Positions 5,873 to 7,353 of a stretch of DNA of 7,353 bases are shown here, piece by piece (the stretch's first letter is position 1; every line of letters begins with the position of its first letter). The translations under genes and the position numbers were made by a program. This stretch comes from Gallionellaceae bacterium CG11_big_fil_rev_8_21_14_0_20_60_62 (lineage in GTDB: Bacteria > Pseudomonadota > Gammaproteobacteria > Burkholderiales > Gallionellaceae), in assembly GCA_002787455.1 (NCBI GenBank), contig PCWU01000044.1, positions 1 to 7,353 of the forward strand, in the 5' to 3' direction. The notes beneath the pieces were generated by a model. It was not told the origin of the DNA. It did no database searches and was given only the letters and a program-made list of their open reading frames with translations.

Positions 5873-7353
5873 ATGAATATTTCGCGTCTCTTCATCCTTC
5901 GTCCGGTGGCCACCTCGCTGCTGATGGCGGCGATCCTGCTGGTCGGGCTGTTTGCCTACCGCGTCCTGCCGCTGTCGGCGCTGCCCAAGTTTGATTATCC
6001 GACGATCCAGGTCGTGACGCTTTATCCGGGCGCCAGCCCGGAAGTGGTGACCTCGACCATCACCGCGCCGCTGGAACGCCAGTTTGGCCGCATGCCCGGC
6101 CTCAACCAGATGGCTTCGACCAGCTCCGGCGGGGCCTCGATCATCACCCTGCAATTCAGCCTCGACCTGCCGCTGGATGTGGCCGAGCAGGACGTGCAGG
6201 CGGCGATCAATGCGGCGACCAATCTGCTCCCGCCGGACCTGCCGCAACTGCCGATCTATAACAAGGTCAACCCCGCCGATCCGCCCATCGTCACCCTCGC
6301 GCTAAGCTCGAAAACGCTGCCGCTGTCGCAAGTCAGGCAATTGGCGGAAAGCCGTCTGGCCGCCAAGCTGGCACAGCTTTCGGGGGTCGGACTGGTCAGC
6401 ATCAGCGGCGGGCAGCGGCCGGCCATCCGCATCCAGGCCAATCCGAACATCCTCGCCGCCTACAAACTTTCCCTTGACGACTTGCGCACGGCCATCGCCA
6501 ACGCCAACTCGAACCAGGCCAAGGGCGGTTTCGACGGTCCGATGCGCGCTTCCACGCTCAACGCCAACGACCAACTCAAGTCGGCCCGCGAATTCGAAAG
6601 CCTGATCGTCGCCTATCGCAACGGCGCGCCGGTGCGCCTGGCGGAAGTGGCCAAGGTCGTCGATGGCATCGAAGATGCGCGTCTCGCGGCGTGGGCCAAC
6701 GAATCGGCGGCGCTGATCATCAACATCCAGCGCCAACCCGACGCCAACGTGATCGAAGTGGTGGACCGCATCAAGCGCCTGCTGCCCGAACTGGAAGACG
6801 CGCTCCCTCCCGCCATTGAGGTCAGCCTGCTCACCGACCGCACCGAAACCATCCGCGCCTCGGTGCACGATGTGCAGATCGAATTGCTGTTCGCGGTGGC
6901 GCTGGTGGTGATGGTGATCTTCCTGTTCCTGCGCAACGTTTCCGCTACCGTGATTCCCGCCGTGGCGGTGCCGCTGTCGCTGATCGGCACGTTTGCGGTG
7001 ATGTATCTGGCCGGTTTCTCGGTCAACAACCTCACCCTGATGGCGCTGATCATCGCCACCGGCTTCGTGGTGGACGATGCCATCGTGATGATCGAAAACA
7101 TCATGCGCCACATCGAGGCGGGCGAGCCGCCGCTGGAAGCCGCGCTCAAGGGTTCGCGCCAGATCGGCTTCACCATCATTTCGCTGACCCTCTCGCTGAT
7201 TGCGGTCCTGATTCCGCTGCTGTTCATGGGCGACATCGTCGGCCGCCTGTTCAGCGAATTTGCGATCACCCTGTCAATCGCCATCCTGATCTCCGGCGTC
7301 GTCTCGCTGACCCTGACCCCGATGATGTGCGCGCGCCTGCTGCGGCATATTCC
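5873..7353 (+). CDS. mdtB: RND multidrug efflux permease, MdtB-like (3' end outside window)
   Basis: The frame is open from the ATG at 5873 to the window edge: 493 complete codons plus two bases, about half of a usual 1,030-1,040-residue HAE-1 RND pump. It begins MNISRLFILRPVATSLLMAA with helix 1, followed by the periplasmic porter block LSALPKFDYPTIQVVTLYPG, APLERQFGRMPGLNQM, QAAINAATNLLP, and SGVGLVSISGGQRPAIRI. Helices 2-6 follow, including LFLRNVSATVIPAVAVPLSL, and GFVVDDAIVMIEN in helix 4, where D401-D402 are the proton-relay aspartates. MGDIVGRLFSEFAITL and SLTLTPMMCARLL close the visible part. DYPTIQVVTLYPGASPEVVTS matches E. coli MdtB rather than MdtC, and the gene follows an MdtA-like adaptor, so an mdtC-like gene probably comes next. 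It is an inner-membrane drug/proton antiporter working as a trimer. No frameshift is visible, and the missing half is due to the window edge. Confidence 0.93.
   Translation, partial: MNISRLFILRPVATSLLMAAILLVGLFAYRVLPLSALPKFDYPTIQVVTLYPGASPEVVTSTITAPLERQFGRMPGLNQMASTSSGGASIITLQFSLDLPLDVAEQDVQAAINAATNLLPPDLPQLPIYNKVNPADPPIVTLALSSKTLPLSQVRQLAESRLAAKLAQLSGVGLVSISGGQRPAIRIQANPNILAAYKLSLDDLRTAIANANSNQAKGGFDGPMRASTLNANDQLKSAREFESLIVAYRNGAPVRLAEVAKVVDGIEDARLAAWANESAALIINIQRQPDANVIEVVDRIKRLLPELEDALPPAIEVSLLTDRTETIRASVHDVQIELLFAVALVVMVIFLFLRNVSATVIPAVAVPLSLIGTFAVMYLAGFSVNNLTLMALIIATGFVVDDAIVMIENIMRHIEAGEPPLEAALKGSRQIGFTIISLTLSLIAVLIPLLFMGDIVGRLFSEFAITLSIAILISGVVSLTLTPMMCARLLRHI

Noticed and set aside
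6302..7111. Long minus-strand open frame (269 codons) inside mdtB
   Set aside because: Its product is dominated by His, Asp, Arg and Gln, which is typical of antisense to membrane-protein codons. The plus strand is a clear RND pump.

Overview
The window looks like a piece of a moderately GC-rich proteobacterial chromosome. A betaproteobacterium is the best guess (the DsrE plus MFS pairing and protein style recall Nitrosomonadales such as Gallionella or Sideroxydans relatives), but this rests on recognised protein families, not on a marker gene. No rRNA, tRNA, CRISPR array, insertion sequence or phage gene was seen.

Layout. (1) Bases 1-145 hold a hairpin-forming inverted repeat and a near-consensus sigma-70 promoter, which drives a small YchN-like DsrE-family protein (146-496). 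(2) Directly downstream on the same strand is a major facilitator superfamily (MFS) transporter, 561-1707. It is broken by a 4-base tandem duplication (CACT CACT, 769-776), which shifts the frame, and it also lacks a usable start codon in frame. (3) A short convergent gap (1708-1788) with one hairpin leads to a minus-strand pair: a cation diffusion facilitator of the DmeF cobalt/nickel exporter type (3017-2085), followed after 35 bases by an 86-residue protein resembling DUF5062 (2049-1789). Four partial or full copies of a 12-base tandem repeat sit just upstream of the dmeF TTG start. (4) A 307-base divergent intergenic region (3018-3324) separates dmeF from a plus-strand 388-residue GNAT-fold acyltransferase-like protein (3325-4491). 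(5) This is followed by an RND efflux operon: an MdtA-like periplasmic adaptor (4549-5847) and an MdtB-like inner-membrane pump (from 5873, running off the right edge).

How the genes work together. The DmeF pair exports divalent metal (probably Co2+ or Ni2+) from the cytoplasm. The MdtA/MdtB genes are the start of an MdtABC-type tripartite pump for drugs, bile-salt-like compounds or other amphiphiles; mdtC and any outer-membrane channel would lie beyond the window. The DsrE protein may take part in sulfur or thiol chemistry, and the adjacent MFS carrier was probably its transcriptional partner before it decayed. I found no clearly new multi-gene system. The most noteworthy items are the precise 4-base duplication in the MFS gene, the 12-base repeat array in front of dmeF, the small uncharacterised protein coupled to dmeF, and the conflict between a start codon and a promoter-like element at mdtA.
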